Assembly (NCBI GenBank): GCA_942493055.1
Contig: OW818680.1
Span: 372,001-436,000, forward strand
DNA length: 64,000 bases
Reading direction: 5' to 3'
DNA from: CAIZQW01 sp942493055
GTDB taxonomy: Bacteria; Verrucomicrobiota; Kiritimatiellia; RFP12; UBA1067
Shown here: positions 62,216 to 64,000 of the stretch, in pieces
Layout: every line of letters begins with the position of its first letter
How positions within the stretch are numbered: the first letter of the stretch is position 1
The notes under the pieces: model-generated
Told to the model about the DNA's origin: nothing
What the model saw: only the letters and a program-made list of their open reading frames with translations
The model's database searches: none
Translations under genes and position numbers: made by a program

Positions 62216-64000
62216 ATTATTGCTTCTTCTGGGGCCTCGATGATCAGGGCGCTCCATCCCGGTTGCTCTTTCCTCTTGTTCCACTCACAAAGCGCCCAAC
62301 CTGAAATGCTCATCGAATCGGTTAAATGATAGTGCGAAACAAGGGCAGGTGATACAAAAATATCGCTAGTATCTTTGATAAAACCAAATGGATTCCCCTC
62401 TCTGATACTGATCTTGCCATTAAACTCACGATAGAGTCCCTTTACAAGATGACGGGAATCCTTACGAAAATTCAGTACGGGAACAAGATCTACATCTTTC
62501 GATTTTTGATCATGGGTATAAATAATAATCACATCGCCAAGAACAAGGTCTTTAGCCGCAGGCATCGTGTCAAAATGAAGCAGTGCAAAGAACTTCGCAG
62601 TTACCGAGACTCGGGCGAACTGCTTCTCGATGTTTATTTGTGATACAACACCCCAACAGTTTTTTGCACAGTCAAATGGGACGCCGTCCTGCCTTGGTGC
62701 CCATTCGTAGAACTCATCGAGGGGCGGCCCATGCGGAGGCTCCCCTGGTTTGGGAGGTTTTGTACTGGCAGGTGGACTGAACAGTTTCACCCGTATCGCC
62801 GCCCCTCGCTCAGGTTTCTCGGATTGTATGCATCTATTCTTAACTTTGATACACCCTTTATCCGCTACTAGGAAGAGTAACAAAGGAGGCCTTCCGTCCT
62901 TGCTCTCAAGAACATCGAGGAAGTTGGCGGATGTCCAAGGATGATCTTTGAAGAGGAATCGTGTAGCCTCATCTGCAGCTGATTGAAGCATGTCGTCAAG
63001 GTTGTCCTTTGCGTTGGCGTCAAACCATGACGACCTTTGTAGTTCAATGATGTCGTTCTCTACCTTGCGATCTTTCTTGGCTTGGATCGCGATATAGCGT
63101 TTGGCGGACAGGGAAGCGAGCGCAAACTGTCCGGTCTTAGCCAGAAAGAGTGCGAAGTGATGGTATAGTTCCACCTTGAAATCTTCGTCTGCTGCAGAAG
63201 AGACTACAGCGCGGGCATAAAAAGCCATTATTTCGCTGTTGTCGAGTGTACATTCTGCAAGTGTCTGCCATGCCCAGAACTCACGTTGTTTGCCTTTTAA
63301 TAGCGGCACTATAAGATCTTTGACTCCCGTCATCTCTGCATCAAACCATACTGAAAGCTTTGCGTAATAATACGGGATCCAGTCTCCGTCGATGGTTTCA
63401 ACGACTTTTCGGACAAAGGGAAGCATCCATTGGAATGACGGTCCCCGTTTGTGGTTGAGTTTGGCGTTTTTGTACAAAGCCTTTGCGAGCTTAGCTGCAA
63501 GAGCAGGAAATGGGCCTTTACCATCCTGACCGAAGCTTTCCTTCCAGTCTTCATCTGTCAGGTTGTCCGTATTCCACCATTCGACAAACTTGGTAAAGTC
63601 TGCCCATTTTTCCGCACGTTTGCATGCCTCTAATAGGAACAGAGAGTGTATTAGATCTGGCTTGCTATTTAGTTTTAGGCGAAAGTAATCACGCATTAGT
63701 TCGGTAGAGAGCTTAAGGTCTTGCTCCTCTTTCAATAATCGGTAAAGTTCCCATGCGAGACTGGTTTTGGCTTCAGCGCAGCCGGGATACTTCTTGACTG
63801 TTCCCCGCAGAATATCAGCTGCCCCTACATGGTTTCCGCTCTTGCTCAGCTCTTTTGCTTTGGCCAGTTCTGTATATTCAGGGGACAAAGTCTTGAGCAC
63901 AGATTCAGATTTTGTGAAAAGAAGATCATCTGTTTCAGCGGTAACTCCCATGTTTTGAAGTTCAGTCGCTAACTCTCGAGCTTTAATTAAGTTTCCTGCT
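62212..64000 (-). CDS. TPR and OB-fold (CSD/S1-like) protein, 5' end outside window
   Basis: The visible 595 or so residues continue the frame past an internal ATG at 63951 to the window edge (in-frame codons before it read GNLIKARELATELQN), so the true start lies outside. The visible N-terminal half is a TPR/helical array (SGNHVGAADILRGTVKKYPGC, split; AKTSLAWELYRLL). The C-terminal 180 residues contain two OB-like segments: WGVVSQINIEKQFARVSV...VLGDVI and GNPFGFIKDTSDIFVSPALV, the latter with the G-F-I...D-I-F-V cold-shock/S1 pattern. OB folds bind nucleic acid. TPR-OB proteins of this kind are, as I recall but cannot verify, parts of some predicted conflict systems. It is the first visible gene of the operon. 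Confidence 0.75.
   Translation of the reverse strand, partial: AGNLIKARELATELQNMGVTAETDDLLFTKSESVLKTLSPEYTELAKAKELSKSGNHVGAADILRGTVKKYPGCAEAKTSLAWELYRLLKEEQDLKLSTELMRDYFRLKLNSKPDLIHSLFLLEACKRAEKWADFTKFVEWWNTDNLTDEDWKESFGQDGKGPFPALAAKLAKALYKNAKLNHKRGPSFQWMLPFVRKVVETIDGDWIPYYYAKLSVWFDAEMTGVKDLIVPLLKGKQREFWAWQTLAECTLDNSEIMAFYARAVVSSAADEDFKVELYHHFALFLAKTGQFALASLSAKRYIAIQAKKDRKVENDIIELQRSSWFDANAKDNLDDMLQSAADEATRFLFKDHPWTSANFLDVLESKDGRPPLLLFLVADKGCIKVKNRCIQSEKPERGAAIRVKLFSPPASTKPPKPGEPPHGPPLDEFYEWAPRQDGVPFDCAKNCWGVVSQINIEKQFARVSVTAKFFALLHFDTMPAAKDLVLGDVIIIYTHDQKSKDVDLVPVLNFRKDSRHLVKGLYREFNGKISIREGNPFGFIKDTSDIFVSPALVSHYHLTDSMSISGWALCEWNKRKEQPGWSALIIEAPEEAII

Noticed and set aside
62215..62284. Longer start for the 58-residue gene
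   Set aside because: The extra codons lie inside the TPR/OB gene and the ATGA overlap fits the shorter start.
1..64000. CRISPR array or prophage
   Set aside because: No regularly spaced direct repeats and no phage structural, integrase or attachment genes were seen.

Overview
This window reads as chromosomal DNA of a Gram-negative-type bacterium of the PVC superphylum, most likely Kiritimatiellota or a close relative in Verrucomicrobiota/Lentisphaerota. This is inferred, not proven by a marker gene. The reasons are a fused MurC-MurB, several very large exported proteins built from cadherin-like, Calx-beta, lamin-tail and FG-GAP modules and ending in a shared C-terminal block with a Y-A-F/L-G motif, a carbohydrate locus pairing a Tat-exported Gfo/Idh protein with a DUF6807 protein, and dispersed short GC-rich palindromes.

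Layout. 1-659: end of a secreted InlB-repeat protein, then a 276-bp nested palindrome. 0.97-4.3 kb (minus): sppA and a murC-murB fusion, divergent from a ThyX-like gene; both predicted promoters use the same palindromic TTGCAA. 5.2-8.7 kb (plus): rRNA pseudouridine synthase, exported phosphatase, lipoprotein, AMP-forming acyl ligase. 8.8-16.8 kb: a giant CotH/lamin-tail protein convergent with a tight VTC - DUF4956 - HlyD - TolC operon. This resembles a tripartite envelope machine with no recognisable ABC or RND pump. 16.9-20.1 kb (plus): cmk, a 36-residue membrane micro-protein, a fused ketosynthase/chain-length-factor protein, and tRNA-Thr(UGU) with its terminator. 20.1-21.0 kb: REP-like palindromes beside a truncated REP-associated tyrosine transposase.

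21.0-47.9 kb (minus): a six-gene, 27-kb run of exported proteins with gaps of 14-65 bp. It encodes two small secreted proteins, a 3,000-residue PA14/coiled-coil protein, an 836-residue Calx-beta protein, a PpiC-type lipoprotein foldase and a 3,818-residue cadherin-like/beta-helix/FG-GAP protein. The order suggests one cell-surface system with its own chaperone.

48.2-58.7 kb: a polysaccharide-utilisation region with a GH50-like hydrolase, a DUF502 membrane protein, an exported protein with a probable helical toroid, a beta-helix protein, a XylR-like AraC regulator, and a divergent Gfo/Idh-DUF6807 pair. The regulator sits between two divergent promoters.

58.7-64.0 kb (minus): a translationally coupled four-gene operon of apparently cytoplasmic proteins. 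These are a TPR/OB-fold protein (cut by the window edge), a 58-residue protein, a clan-MH metallopeptidase with an ankyrin-like tail, and a Sel1/TPR protein. It looks like an accessory, possibly conflict-type, module. The best candidates for undescribed biology are this operon, the CotH/VTC/DUF4956/HlyD/TolC cluster and the 27-kb surface operon. Functional assignments come from motif reading only; no searches were run.
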